A DNA stretch of 20,275 nt, taken from Hypsibius dujardini (taxonomy: Eukaryota; Tardigrada; Eutardigrada; Parachela; Hypsibiidae). The translations under genes were made by a program, and so were the position numbers. This document shows, one piece after another, positions 9,501 to 18,320 of this stretch. The stretch covers positions 1 through 20,275 of the forward strand of contig LRSR01005130.1 of the NCBI GenBank assembly GCA_001579985.1. Reading direction: 5' to 3'. The notes beneath the pieces were generated by a model. That model saw nothing but the letters and a program-made list of their open reading frames with translations. It was not told the origin of the DNA and did no database searches. Each line of letters begins with the position of its first letter. The first letter of the stretch is position 1.

Positions 9501-11794
9501 GGAGAAGATTGTAAAGATATTGCTCTTTCGCATATCACATTGATCTGAATTTTTTATTAGGCAGTCTGGATGGATTGCTGCGTGCTTGTTGACGACGTAG
9601 AACGGGCAAAAGAAGATTGCCTCAACTCGGCTGGATAAAGCGTCTGTATCTTCCCAGTTGCAGCCACCGAGAAAAAACCCGTTAGCGAACAGCGAGTGCG
9701 TATCTCCTTATCAGATAATACCATTAGGGGAAACGATTGCACGACACCATTATCTGGAGAGCAGTTTATATATATAAGACAAGCAAAAAAAAGCGCTGTC
9801 GACCAAATAAAATTCCATCAGCAAAGGAAGAAATTGAACAGCGCGAGAGGAAATGGAACGAGGACGCTTTTTAATTGCTGATCTCCGTCCGCGTCGTCGG
9901 CGGGGTGAGATGAAGTGCCGTAAAAGGCTCATGATCTCCGCGAGAAAGAAGAACACAACGGGATGAAGACGAGCGAGAGAAGGGGCGATTCGATTGACAG
10001 TGAATTTATGGTTCGTCAACGATCTCAGAGTTCAATTTCTGCTCGTTAATCCGCGCAGCCAGATACTGAATCAGCCGCGCCTTGCAGAGCCGGTAGTCCG
10101 TGCAGTCATCCCACAGCATGGGTCTCTGCAGCTGTGGGAAAGCCCGAAGACGGTTGATGACCGGAGAGTCCAGGGTGCCTCGGACGGCGGGGAACTCGAT
10201 CGGTTTCAGGCGGAGGAATCGACCCTTCCCGGGATACGGTCGTGCTGAAATGAAATCACGCGAGAGGGTCAGCAAAGTTCAATTTTAAATTGGTATAATC
10301 TGTTTTTCATTTTTTAATTTGAACTTAAAGTCGCGTCAGAACTGTTTTTTTTAACTACTGTCGAATTTCAGCTTGGTACAAGTCATTGTTTAATTAGCAT
10401 TTGAAGTCGATACAAATTAATTTTCAACTTGAATTTCAAATTGTTAGCGCCTGTTTTTTAATTAAAATTCCAAGTTCGTGCAGTACAAACCATTTCTCAC
10501 TAAGAATTTTAAGTTGGCACAAACCATTTTTCAATTAGAATTTTAAACTTTAATTAGAAACCATAAATCGCATTTCATATTTTGCCTGTAATTTAGCTGT
10601 TTCCTTTTCTACCCATTTCTCCATGACACTGTTGAGTCGCCTTTTATATTGCTGTATCTGGAACCACGCCCTCTGTAATTAAATTAAATTTTTCTGCTGG
10701 CGGTTATCGGATCTTTATAAAACGAATAAATTGGTTAAATTGGTTAAATTGACAGACAGAAAGAAAATCTTGCCGCATCTTTTAAAATTAAGTTTTTTTC
10801 AAAAATGGTGTTAACAGAAACTTATTTTCTCCTGACAAGTAAAATTGGAAATTTTATAAATACACAAAGACAAATAACCGAAGTGTCAATATTGATTTTC
10901 GCACTGCACATAGACCTGTCTGTGAATTTAACTAAGGCTACTCAAACGAGATATGAATGGTGGAAATGACATCATCATGTCCCCTTTCATTTCTTGTATG
11001 GAGAGGCGCCTGAATTTGGAACAACTGAATTGATGTGTCGTCAAGGTTCCACCTTTTTCTTGCATGTCAAATTACTGTCTGGAAAAATGGAGCACTCGAG
11101 TATGCTTTCGTACGTCTTTCCTTTCAAGATACGCGTCTAACAGGAAGAACACGCCCTCACTCTTACTAGGAACAAATGAATCACGCTGTTTGCCTGGAAT
11201 AAAACAAATCTGTGGCGAAACTGTTGGAAGCGACATTACACTTCCGTAGAGTTCCATTAGACATTACAGCGACGTTACAATTCCACTTGAGCCGTACGAG
11301 GGAATGCGGTTAGATCATATAATCATAATCAAACCTTGACAATCTATGACACTTAAAAAACTCAAGTGAGCCACGCCCATTGGAACCAGGATCGATCCAC
11401 ATGCAAAGTATAACATTTGTATGCAAAGCGCAAGTGACGTCCGTGTTGAATGTTGCTTACTGTAGACGTTGCCATATAAAGTCGTATCGTGCGTGCCAAA
11501 CGAATAACTTCATATTTTAATAGTCATTTTAATGGATGTAATTAAATGAAATTATTGACGTTCACAAAATACACTATAATATCGATTGACATTAACGTAA
11601 ATGTAATCCGGAGCAGGTTAACATGATCCGACCGGATGAACGTACTAGCTGTTCGGGAACACTACATTAAACATTAGTAAACGGTAGCAAACACTAGTCT
11701 CCCTTACCTACATTATAAACGTAACCTAAACTAAATTGGTTTTTATATGTTTGAAATCTGAAATCGTTTGTCTGTCCATCTGTCTGTCCGTCGA

Positions 11795-11867
<73 letters not shown>

Positions 11868-12164
11868 TTTTCTGCCTCTTTGTCTTTCCATCTATTTGTA
11901 TGTTGCCTGAATGTCTGTCTACCAGTCTTCCATCTGTACCTCTTCCTTCGCCGATATGAAATCTCGGCCGTAAAAAATGAAGATTTTACGTGAGTCCTAG
12001 AGCCTACCTGTCTGGAACGTTGATACACCGGCATATGTACCGTTCTCCAGCGGCTTCACCGCAAAGTCCGAATTATACAGTCGGAGCGCAAAGCCGTCCG
12101 CAGTCCAAGGAGAGAGCACCACAACGAGCGAACACAACGCAATATTCCACGACAGTGGCATCAT
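6140..12164 (-). CDS. Gene A: secreted protein with two PAN/apple-like modules, five exons
   Basis: Minus-strand exons 12164-12008, 10244-10021, 7456-7359, 7241-7140 and 6536-6140 join in frame (phases 1, 0, 2, 2) to 978 nt, 325 residues plus TGA. Residues 1-27 form a signal peptide ending near TADG. Next comes DGFALRLY, then an N-terminal domain with W97-x2-C100-x5-C106-K-x2-LIxYL that is shared with gene B. PAN module 1 has C189, C193, C199 and C211 (SRECLEACR, GCRFVSFD, GFCQAF). PAN module 2 has C281, C285, C290, C291, C303 and C307. Sequons NGT and NIT are present. PAN modules bind proteins or carbohydrates outside the cell, so a secreted or matrix-associated role is likely; the ligand is unknown. 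Two ATGs stand in tandem (12164 and 12161); I take the first. Exons 3 and 4 are short, and exon 4 has a weak 3' splice site. Confidence 0.72.
6537..7139 (-). other. Gene A intron 4 (603 nt)
   Basis: CAG|GTAAAT donor and AACAG acceptor; AT-rich, with no further feature seen. The donor sequence recurs as an exact 17-nt match at 7928-7944. Confidence 0.6.
7140..7241 (-). CDS. Gene A exon 4: first half of PAN module 1
   Basis: 102 nt, donor CAG|GTAAAT. It reads LELQGWKAVNITAQ then SRECLEAC, the first two Cys of a PAN module whose remainder starts exon 5. Acceptor GATCCAAG|C is weak but fits the phase. An alternative acceptor (CTTAG, about 21 bases further 5') would lengthen the exon but breaks the phase with exon 3. 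Confidence 0.65.
7359..7456 (-). CDS. Gene A exon 3, short linker exon
   Basis: 98 nt between TTTTTCAAAACAG and ACACG|GTACGC, open in the frame that continues exon 2 (phase 0) and feeds exon 4 (phase 2). It encodes a Pro-rich start (SPPPT) and an amphipathic stretch (LPRNVFQLF). Support is splice phase plus GC-rich coding-like composition within an AT-rich intron. Confidence 0.55.
7651..7956 (-). other. Unassigned open frame inside gene A intron 2
   Basis: A 101-codon minus-strand frame. VPFVDVHINTG followed by SYLLVHDSW faintly recalls a retropepsin-like fold, but the catalytic DTG/DSG pattern is not clean. It needs no place in gene A, whose phases agree without it. Probably a decayed transposon piece or chance. 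Confidence 0.2.
8560..8602. repeat. GGTCGATCC short repeat cluster
   Basis: Short repeats of TCGATCC with CCTAGG palindromes (GTCGATCCCTAGG, then CGATCGATCCCTAGGGATCC) within gene A intron 2. Low-complexity, with no coding sense on either strand. Confidence 0.6.
8985..9083. repeat. Three-copy 33-bp minisatellite
   Basis: Units start at 8985, 9018 and 9051. Units 1 and 2 differ at one base; unit 3 has a few more changes. The period is a multiple of three, so it reads as an 11-residue repeat on either strand, but no splice signals make it an exon. A fourth, ragged unit may start at about 8933. It lies in gene A intron 2. Confidence 0.9.
10021..10244 (-). CDS. Gene A exon 2: N-terminal Cys domain
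   Basis: Acceptor CATTTCAG|CA; two bases complete Ala53. It carries the W-x2-C-x5-C-K-x2-LIxYLxxRI pattern that is shared with gene B exon 2. The donor ATC|GTTGAC is weak but is the only in-frame GT before the stop; gene B uses the similar GTTGAG in the same phase. Confidence 0.75.
10276..10560. repeat. Degenerate ~34-bp tandem array in gene A intron 1
   Basis: About eight units of 34-42 bp, each starting AATTT-like, then AAGTTGGTACAAACC-like, then a T run and CAATTAG-like. Units begin near 10276, 10317, 10359, 10393, 10427, 10461, 10500 and 10534. The array starts 32 bases from exon 2, on its 5' side in the gene's orientation. Unit identity is moderate. Confidence 0.6.
10720..10752. repeat. 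Short TTAAATTGG repeat
   Basis: Three consecutive 9-bp units of AAATTGGTT type. The rest of the gene A intron (10560-11760) shows AT-rich sequence with no exon-like segment I can support. Confidence 0.6.
11767..11880. repeat. (TCTG)n microsatellite, first array
   Basis: Near-pure TCTG/TGTC tetranucleotide run, cleanest at 11795-11854, flanked by degenerate TCCATC and TTTG variants. It lies in gene A intron 1. Open frames through it on both strands are repeat artefacts. Confidence 0.95.
12008..12164 (-). CDS. Gene A exon 1: signal peptide
   Basis: ATG at 12164 (a second ATG follows at once). A hydrophobic core (IALCSLVVVLS) ends at a probable cleavage near TADG, followed by the conserved DGFALRLY. 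It ends AGACAG|GTAGGC in phase 1. The frame stays open upstream for 35 codons without signal-like character, so that part is read as 5' UTR. Confidence 0.75.
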
Positions 12165-13309
12165 TGTTCTACAGTATGTCACTAAACAAGATAGTAAACA
12201 ATTCAAAGGTCCAAAACCTCTGTCATTTACAGAGGTAAGATGACCCTCACAGTATATTTCAGACTTCAAACTGTCAAGGTTTCCGAAAGGTCACGGCCAG
12301 CCGTGAGGAATTCGACAGTCAAATGGGGGAAAATGGTTCGCTACTAATACAGAGGACGGGAGGTTGGGACTGAACTGTCGTGAGATTGTAATACTACCAG
12401 TAATTATAAGCCGGAATCGATGAGGCGCACTTTAGATGAAAGCGTGTCTGCCGCAGGCCTTGATGTCTATCCTCCGCTGCCTGGGTGCCTATCTCCCACT
12501 GCCTGGGTCCTCGGTGCTTGTCTCCCGCTGCCTGATTGTGTGTGTGTGTGTGTTGCCTTGATGCGTGCTCCCGGAGCGATCAAGTGTGAGCAGCCGGGGG
12601 GAAAAACAGTGGACGTAAATCTGACAGCACAATGAGGATGAGAGGAGGAAGAGGAGGAGGGGAAAGAGGAGGTCGGGTGGCGAATGTTCGCTATCTAACG
12701 ATGGCCTTGAAACGGTGTAAGCCGTCTTGAGTCTGGGCATGTCCATCACCATTGTGTGGGATCGTCGGACGTGTATGTGGGAGTGGCCGTTCGTGATCTG
12801 GTGTTTCGTTAGGCGACAACTCAACGGGATGTACCGATACGTCCTTGACCATAGCGCGCCTGCAACTTGTATTCTGGTGAAGGCATTCGATATGGATGCA
12901 AGACGACACAAAAGAAACTATGCTGAAACTTTTAGTTACTATCACTAACGTTCGATCTTTAAATTTTTATTTCTAAAAAAAAACTACAAATCCAAATCGC
13001 TGAAGATTTAAATGTGGTTAGCTGAACATACTCTTAACAAAAAAAAATGAAAACGAAAACGAAACAAACTAAAAAAGTAAGGCAAACCTTTTAGCCACTG
13101 ATTTTTTTAGTTGTTTTTTTACTTCCTGATAGTTTTAGTTACAATAGGGAAGAATTGTGACGAAGCTCTAGAAAGCTCGAATTCCCCGTGCGTCTGGTCC
13201 TTGGATACAGTGGACAAGAACAAGAGAGCCCAAATCCACCATTCAACACTCACTCAGTTGTTTGATTGTTCAAATTTACAACTGAATCTTTGTAGAATTC
13301 TGTAAGTGT
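12165..13309. other. Upstream flank of gene A, simple-sequence rich
   Basis: Contains repeated CTCCC-CTGCCTG motifs (about 12477-12534), a (TG)n run (12537-12552) and a purine-rich GGA tract (12632-12672). Open frames here follow these low-complexity runs. No further gene is supported. Confidence 0.5.
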
Positions 13310-13330
13310 AAGGTTTTTGCCACGTGTATA
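13309..13330. repeat. Solo copy of the foldback-element end
   Basis: AAGGTTTTTGCCACGTGTATA matches the right end of the element at 14026-14170 (AAGGTTATTGCCACGTGTGTA). It directly abuts the left end of the pogo-like element. No partner arm was found within 50 bp to its left. Confidence 0.6.
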
Positions 13331-13773
13331 CAGTAAAAGTCCTCTTATTTTGCATACGTCACAGGGTCAGTTTTTACTAAAGCGTCTCAAGCTTAATGGA
13401 TCGATAAAGCGGTTCGGCTCAAACCGACCGAACAAAAAGATGGAAGAATGCTCAAATAAAACCCTTTTTTTCAGAAATGCACAACAAGCGAGCATTTCCT
13501 TTCCGCGTGTATTTCTCAGATCGTGTTTCTTTTAGATGCTCAGAGCAAAAACGCTTAGCCATTTCTTACACTTTCAAAGTTGCTGATACAAACTTATAAA
13601 AGAAAAGTATGACTTTAAATTCGACAACGGTCGACTAGTAATTGCCGCTCTTTGCATTTGGTTCAGTTGTTCGAGCGAGCCGCAGCCACAGCACGAAGCG
13701 AATCTGAATTGAATTGAATGTCATTTTGAAAAAGACTCTGTGACGTACGCAGAATAAGAGAATTTTCGCTGTA
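13329..13773. mobile_element. Pogo/Tigger-like non-autonomous DNA transposon with TA duplication
   Basis: Terminal inverted repeats at 13331-13368 and 13734-13771 start CAG and match at 31 of 38 positions; all seven differences are transitions. TA stands immediately outside both ends (13329-13330 and 13772-13773), the expected target duplication of the Tc1/mariner superfamily. CAG-type ends are usual for pogo/Tigger elements. The interior of 441 bp has no transposase reading, so this is a MITE-like element. Confidence 0.8.
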
Positions 13774-14025
13774 GTACACAAGGTGCTAGGAGTTAGCCGC
13801 ACCAAGGGAAATCGTGTCCCTCCACTTGGAGCGGCTGTACTATCGTTTACATGGATCGTGGGTTGACGGCCACGGAAATCAACACTTGTTTGAGATGCGG
13901 GGGTAACGCTCACGTATGACTCCGGACCTACGTTTACTTTTTACTCAAAACGGTAAGTGTACTAGAGCGCGTGAGACAGTAACATCGCAATACGTTCTGA
14001 ATACATTCAAACATTCAATACATTC

Positions 14026-14170
14026 AAACTGCTACATACATGTGGCAAAAACCTTGCGCTAACCGAGTTAAGCCATTTCACTCGTTCGACGCGTGGCTGT
14101 TGTGCAGCTCCCGAGTTGAAGTACTTAATTCGGTCAGCGCAAGGTTATTGCCACGTGTGTACAACAACCT
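14026..14170. mobile_element. Foldback element, arms ~58 bp
   Basis: Left arm 14026-14084 and right arm 14112-14170 are reverse complements at about 80%, with a 27-base loop. Shared core: TGGCAAAAACCTTGCGCTAACCGAGTTAAG. In the outer 20 bp almost every mismatch is a transition. No target duplication is clear. It is probably a MITE. Confidence 0.75.
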
Positions 14171-14750
14171 TGCTAGGTAATAGCTAGCCTTCAATATTAG
14201 CGACAGTGCGGCCCTCAATAAACCGTGTAAAAGAAGTTTGTCAAAAAAGGATATCAAGAAAAGATATCAGCGAGCAAGTGAAATGTTGAGCCGTGTGCGT
14301 CAAAACCAAGGCCTGTGATTGGTTTATTCACATTTTGTTTGATTGTTTGTTTTCCACATCGCATTTTTTGCATGAGTGATCTATCTTCATGAACAGTGGA
14401 CATTAGCCGGTACATAAGGCGCACAACTAATCTAATAAGTTCTTAGTTTTCTATATTGTTACAGAACAACCATGCAAGAACCTCAAAAGGATACATGAAG
14501 GCACCTATTTAATCGGAGCCCCGTTATCTACATTGCCTCTAGGCAGTTGACTAAAGAAATGCTGCTTTACCTGTCTAGACAATGCTTGTTTGTTTGAAGA
14601 GAGAGTGCCCACACAGAGCAAACATCCGGGCAAAAATACCAACTTATGTGTCTCTTCTTTCCGCTAATCTCGTATCTCTGGTTCAGCCTTCCAGGCGGAG
14701 CTGACCAGCCATACTACAACACAAGAATGTTTTTCTGACTGTCTCTCTGC

Positions 14751-14793
<43 letters not shown>

Positions 14794-15169
14794 TTTTCTG
14801 TCTGCCTACCTGTCTGTTTATCTAGTTACCTCCCATTGACATACTCCTTGTCTGAGCTTCATAAAGAATCTTTACGTGTCTCTGTGTATTTGTGTCTGAT
14901 AGTTTTTTTAATTTTGCACGAATCGTTATTTTTTGCTCCATCGGTTTTTCATGTCGAGTTGATTGACTACACACTTTCACACTGCGCGCATAGAGAACCA
15001 TAGCTCAAAATTTATATAATTTTCTAATAAATTGCTGGGATCAAATTCCAATAATTGTTCGGTAATATAAAAGTTTTAGTGACCCAATAATCAACTTTAA
15101 TGTGCGAAATCGTCTCCAACGAAATCGTTACTTGAAATGACTTATATGATCACACTCATTTTTTCCATC
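14171..15169. other. Non-coding stretch with a second (TCTG)n array
   Basis: The only clear structure is the (TCTG)n microsatellite at 14751-14790, with degenerate continuation to about 14820. The remainder is AT-rich with no exon-like frame. Confidence 0.5.
14751..14820. repeat. (TCTG)n microsatellite, second array
   Basis: About ten uninterrupted TCTG units, then interrupted by TATTTT and decayed units. Same motif and strand as the array at 11767-11880. Confidence 0.95.
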
Positions 15170-15294
15170 CATTAATATTAATAAGCCAACTATATTCGAT
15201 ACGTTAATTAGTTACATTAATATTAATAAGCCAACTATATTCGATACGTTAATAATAGGTGAACGCACCAAACGTTAGTAATAGGTGACGCACC
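15170..15294. repeat. Nested short direct duplications
   Basis: A 39-nt segment (15170-15208) recurs exactly at 15215-15253, 45 bp on. It is followed by two near-identical ~22-nt pieces, GTTAATAATAGGTGAACGCACC (15248-15269) and GTTAGTAATAGGTGACGCACC (15274-15294). Stretch 15295-15639 shows nothing else. Confidence 0.9.
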
Positions 15295-15639
15295 ATATCG
15301 CTGCTGACAATAATTGGTAGGATAAAATAGATTAGTTCTTTTTTCCCGATTCACTCCAGAATATTCTCTCAATATTTGTACCAGCTTCATACATATTTTT
15401 CTTAAATCCCACATGCAACAGAGCTATCATCTTTGGACTCTATTTTATAGTTTGTTATAACCTTCAGTTGTAGGATTCTCTTGTCTTATGTATGTTAGCT
15501 AAACTGATTCGCGCTTGAGATGGGTTTATTTAACCCAGATAACAATGACTCAATTTTTCGTTAGTTATCAGTTTTTATTTCTCGATTATGGTTGTGTGAA
15601 CTGATGCTAATAATCACCGACCCCGACTGACCAGGAACA

Positions 15640-15764
15640 ATGCTTGTTACGCCTTCTGCTTTAGCGTTTCGATACGAGTACCGGAACTTCAAAGCGTTAA
15701 TTGTCCCGCCTTGCACAAACGTTTTAGCACAAAATATCCGTCATCCGCAACCGCACCCTGGCAG
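15640..15764 (+). CDS. Possible upstream exon of gene C
   Basis: ATG at 15640 opens 41 codons to donor GGCAG|GTGACT. Phase 2 fits an exon starting at 15836 (after TTCTAAG), giving a 71-nt intron. The encoded peptide has no domain or signal, and adding it would place an extra hydrophobic segment (NAIVVAATICGNLFGCIV) before TM1. The intron would be the only non-phase-0 intron in the gene. Plausible but unproven; otherwise this region is 5' UTR or chance. Confidence 0.35.
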
Positions 15765-15835
15765 GTGACTTACACCGTTCGGGGAATAGATAAGGGGTCA
15801 TCTTCTACCGTAGTTTAAAGCTCCGGTGTTCTAAG

Positions 15836-16016
15836 GGTGGGTGACAAGGCGAATGCTATTGTTGTTGCAGCTACAATCTGTGGAAATCTATTTGGCTGTA
15901 TAGTGAAAATCAGTCTGCAGTTTTACGAGAAACAGTACAGTGGTTGTACTAAAATGAAGCGCTTTTCGCAAGACACCGCCAACAGGATAGTTTGGTCCAT
16001 CTTGATTTTCTTCCTG
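15836..16016 (+). CDS. Gene C exon containing start and TM1
   Basis: The frame is open from the acceptor TTCTAAG (15835) to donor CTG|GTATGT at 16016. If no upstream exon exists, coding starts at ATG 15954 and the front part is 5' UTR. IVWSILIFFL begins TM1, which continues in the next exon. Confidence 0.6.
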
Positions 16017-17297
16017 GTATGTGCTCCTCCACAGCTACGGTTCTATGAATTACACCCGGTATAAAACAGCGTGTGCGTTAACGACCCATTCACCGTGTTT
16101 TTTCAGGTAGTTCTGGCTCTCGGTCCGCTCTTGGCCGTCATAAACTTTACACAGGTAATGAAGTCGCTAGGCACATGTACAATTCGTACATCTTGGGACG
16201 GTTCGATATTTTTCAATTTGCTTCGGCACCTCCCAGGCAACAATCATCCAGTCTGTCCAATCAACACATGGAATAAATGGGTTTGTCACAAAAGCAGAGG
16301 CACCTCATTCTCCTTTCAGATGAAATTACAAACTAGATTTGAAATCAGGGAAGACATAAGCCAAATGCATTTTTTCGATAAGCCAACTGATGGGGTTTGA
16401 TAAAACAAATTCTGAATAAATTACGGAATGAGGAACCTTTTCAATACTATTCGCATAACAACTGTCCCAAGATAGATCGAGCGACCTTCTGTAGATCCCA
16501 CAGTTTACGTTGATCCGACTACGAAGAAACAGATCTGGAAGACACTACTTATATTACACCGGGACCTTTGATCATGTCTTTCCAGAGGACAGAGCCTTGT
16601 ATAACGTACAACAGCAACGGTGCTTGTGTAATATGGCGGGGTAACTCCTCCCTCCCAAAGGATGACCCCCGAAACCAGCCCCCGCAGTCCCAGCCCACAA
16701 ACCTGATTACATACCAAATGGTCGGAAGCGTCTCGTTCGTGTTGATTCTCACAGCGAGTAGCTGGATGTGCCGGACCACCGTCGGTTGGGTGTGGAACCC
16801 TTATACTCAGCGCTATCATCTAGAGAAAAGCCACTTCAGATATTTTGTAAGGCAAAAGGAACCTTGCGAATTCTTCCTGACCTTCCCACAATTTAGAAGA
16901 TTATCGATTCGGTCCATCATGTGCTTGATCACAATTAAATTCTCTTTTCAGCTGTGGTTTTGTTGTGCGGTTTTGGCGGTGATGTATTTCATGCAAAGCT
17001 TTTCAGTCGTCTTCCTTGGGAGTGTCTACAAACCCGAAGAGAAGCGAACGCCTCTCTTGATGGCATCAGCGGTAAGTGAAGAGCTGCTCATACGCGGGTT
17101 GGTTTCCAACGCGGACAAACAGGTATGACGTTCTTTGCTGCAATTTTCAGGTTTTTGCCGTCTTGACCATATTGCTCCTGGTTCCGATAATCGTTGTGAT
17201 AGTGTTTATACGGCGTCACACGGAGGAAGAAACCAACAGTAACCCTTGTGAGATCCCCATGCCGTCCCTAGGCGGCGAAGCACCTCTGCGGTACTGA
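15954..17297 (+). CDS. Gene C: four-transmembrane protein, claudin/PMP22-like topology, five exons
   Basis: Exons 15954-16016, 16107-16154, 16586-16846, 16952-17071 and 17151-17297 join in phase 0 throughout, 212 residues plus TGA. The start ATG has A at -3 (AAAATGA). Four membrane helices: about 12-34, 77-98, 126-149 and 165-184, with both ends cytoplasmic. The first outer loop (35-76) has C42-x8-C51, W54 and sequons at N34 and N57. The two Cys spaced by eight resemble claudin/PMP22-superfamily loops, but the GLW before the first Cys is absent, so membership is not shown. The tail is acidic then Pro/Gly-rich and ends PLRY. A junction, channel-accessory or other membrane role is possible; none can be chosen. 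No AATAAA is evident nearby. Upstream coding exons (from 15640) may exist. Confidence 0.7.
16107..16154 (+). CDS. Gene C micro-exon, second half of TM1
   Basis: 48 nt, 16 codons, between TTTTTTCAG and ACACAG|GTAATG. It encodes VVLALGPLLAVINFTQ, completing TM1 that the previous exon starts; the split inside a membrane helix supports both neighbours as true exons. Confidence 0.7.
16586..16846 (+). CDS. Gene C exon: outer loop and TM2
   Basis: 87 codons after GTCTTTCCAG, ending TATTTT|GTAAGG. It holds the Cys-x8-Cys loop, sequon NSS, a Pro/Gln-rich segment and TM2 (VSFVLILTASSW), followed by an aromatic cytoplasmic loop. Confidence 0.72.
16952..17071 (+). CDS. Gene C exon: TM3
   Basis: 40 codons after TCTCTTTTCAG, ending GCG|GTAAGT. 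TM3 is WFCCAVLAVMYFMQSF onward, followed by a short charged loop (KPEEKR). Confidence 0.72.
17151..17297 (+). CDS. Gene C last exon: TM4 and tail
   Basis: Follows CAATTTTCAG. TM4 is a pure aliphatic helix (VFAVLTILLLVPIIVV), then RRH and a 25-residue tail to TGA 17295-17297. Confidence 0.75.
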   Translation, partial: VFAVLTILLLVPIIVVIVFIRRHTEEETNSNPCEIPMPSLGGEAPLRY

Positions 17298-17884
17298 AGG
17301 CCCTCTAAAGGCATTCTAAAGCTGCGCGCCGTCAAAATCGGCCAGAGTGGATGTTTTGATAGTATACTGATCGTCGTGACCCCGTCCGTGAAATTGATTG
17401 TCAAGTTCTAACCTTGAGTAGTTCTACATTGCGCAGTGATTTCGACAGCGGAAGTATGGTATTAGCACTTTTAATAACTGCTCGATTTGAAGTGTTCGTC
17501 TGTTTGTCTGTTGTGCGTGTCTGTTTTATTAATTCGGTATCGGTTTCATCCATATATTTTTCAAGTGACATTCGTCGAAAGTTATTTTTTTTCAAATGTT
17601 AAATTCTGATTTTGTCTCATTATTTAAGTAACGTTTGTTATTTTCTTTATCTGCTATATAGCTTTTTTTTAAATTTTAGCGACCTGTATCCTCCACACTC
17701 AAAACAAGAAGTGGGTGGGTGAGAAAAAGCAAAAACCGAAAACGCTTGCAAATGAGTAGTATGAAAAGGCGGCAGTCCGCGAAGTTATTAGTTGAAACGC
17801 ATCACTGGTCACCACAGTCACATATGCAGCATGACACATGCGCACCGCATCATAATTCGGCGTCACTCGTTATAAAAAGAGTTT
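17298..17884. other. Non-coding stretch after gene C
   Basis: AT-rich 3' flank; no gene supported. A few TCTG-like motifs occur near 17508-17522. Confidence 0.5.
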
Positions 17885-18320
17885 TTACCAAGATCTTTCA
17901 CATCCGCCCGAAAAGTCTTTGCGTGTCTGTTTCTGTTCATCTGGCAGCTTGTAAGAAACCCATCTGGCACAGACCTTCCTGACTTTCAAATCTCGATGAA
18001 GAATGACTTGCAAGGCTGCGAAACTGATGTCCAAATTCCTGTTTCATCTACTCACATTTTCCACGAGGATTTTTTTATGAGGCGTTGAACTTGGGAGACA
18101 TTTACAGTTGTCATTGCAGATGCGGGACGTCCTGAAGATTGTCGACCTTCCAAATCAATACCCCAGCCAAAAATTCACGAAAGCATCTCCAAACGGTTGC
18201 CATAAATGGAGCCAAGTCATCAAAAGTTACTCTCAAACGTTTAAAATATTCAAGAGGGTAATAATGATTTTTTAAACCATTGAAAGCAGCGCTTCGGAGA
18301 GCTTTTTTATCACGATGCAT
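17885..18320 (-). pseudogene. Decayed mariner-family transposase, N-terminal part
   Basis: Read in three frames on the minus strand. 18320-18150 gives a first helix-turn-helix-like part (DDLAPFMATVWRCFREF, then LAG). 18129-18061 gives RPASAMTTVNVSQVQRLIKK, the usual GRP hinge and start of the second helix-turn-helix. 18010-17885 gives ILHRDLKVRKVCARWV and LPDEQKQTR, the strongly conserved segment of the mariner/SETMAR paired-like DNA-binding region. Frameshifts and stops separate them. The DDD catalytic domain is not recognisable downstream. It lies on the same strand as gene B, between B's known exons and gene C. Confidence 0.75.

Noticed and set aside
9557-9742. Ser/Thr-rich minus-strand frame ending near an AATAAA
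   Set aside because: No acceptor in a fitting phase with gene A exon 2 and no domain; considered as an alternative last exon but not supported.
11726-12034. Long open frames over the TCTG repeat on both strands
   Set aside because: They arise from a 4-bp repeat that is stop-free in all frames; the real coding sequence here is gene A exon 1.
12489-12911. 140-codon minus-strand frame upstream of gene A
   Set aside because: Composition follows TG and GGA simple repeats; no start context, signal peptide or domain.
13635-13913. 92-codon minus-strand frame
   Set aside because: Much of it overlaps the right end of the pogo-like element; no splice partners or domain.
13851-13965. Zinc-knuckle-like CLRCGGNAH on the plus strand followed by a GTAAGT donor
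   Set aside because: A TGA follows two codons later and the last Cys of the knuckle is missing.
18111-18320. Possible third exon of gene B, resembling the frame at 7651-7956
   Set aside because: It is the N-terminal part of a mariner fossil; the resemblance (FN followed by basic residues) was superficial.
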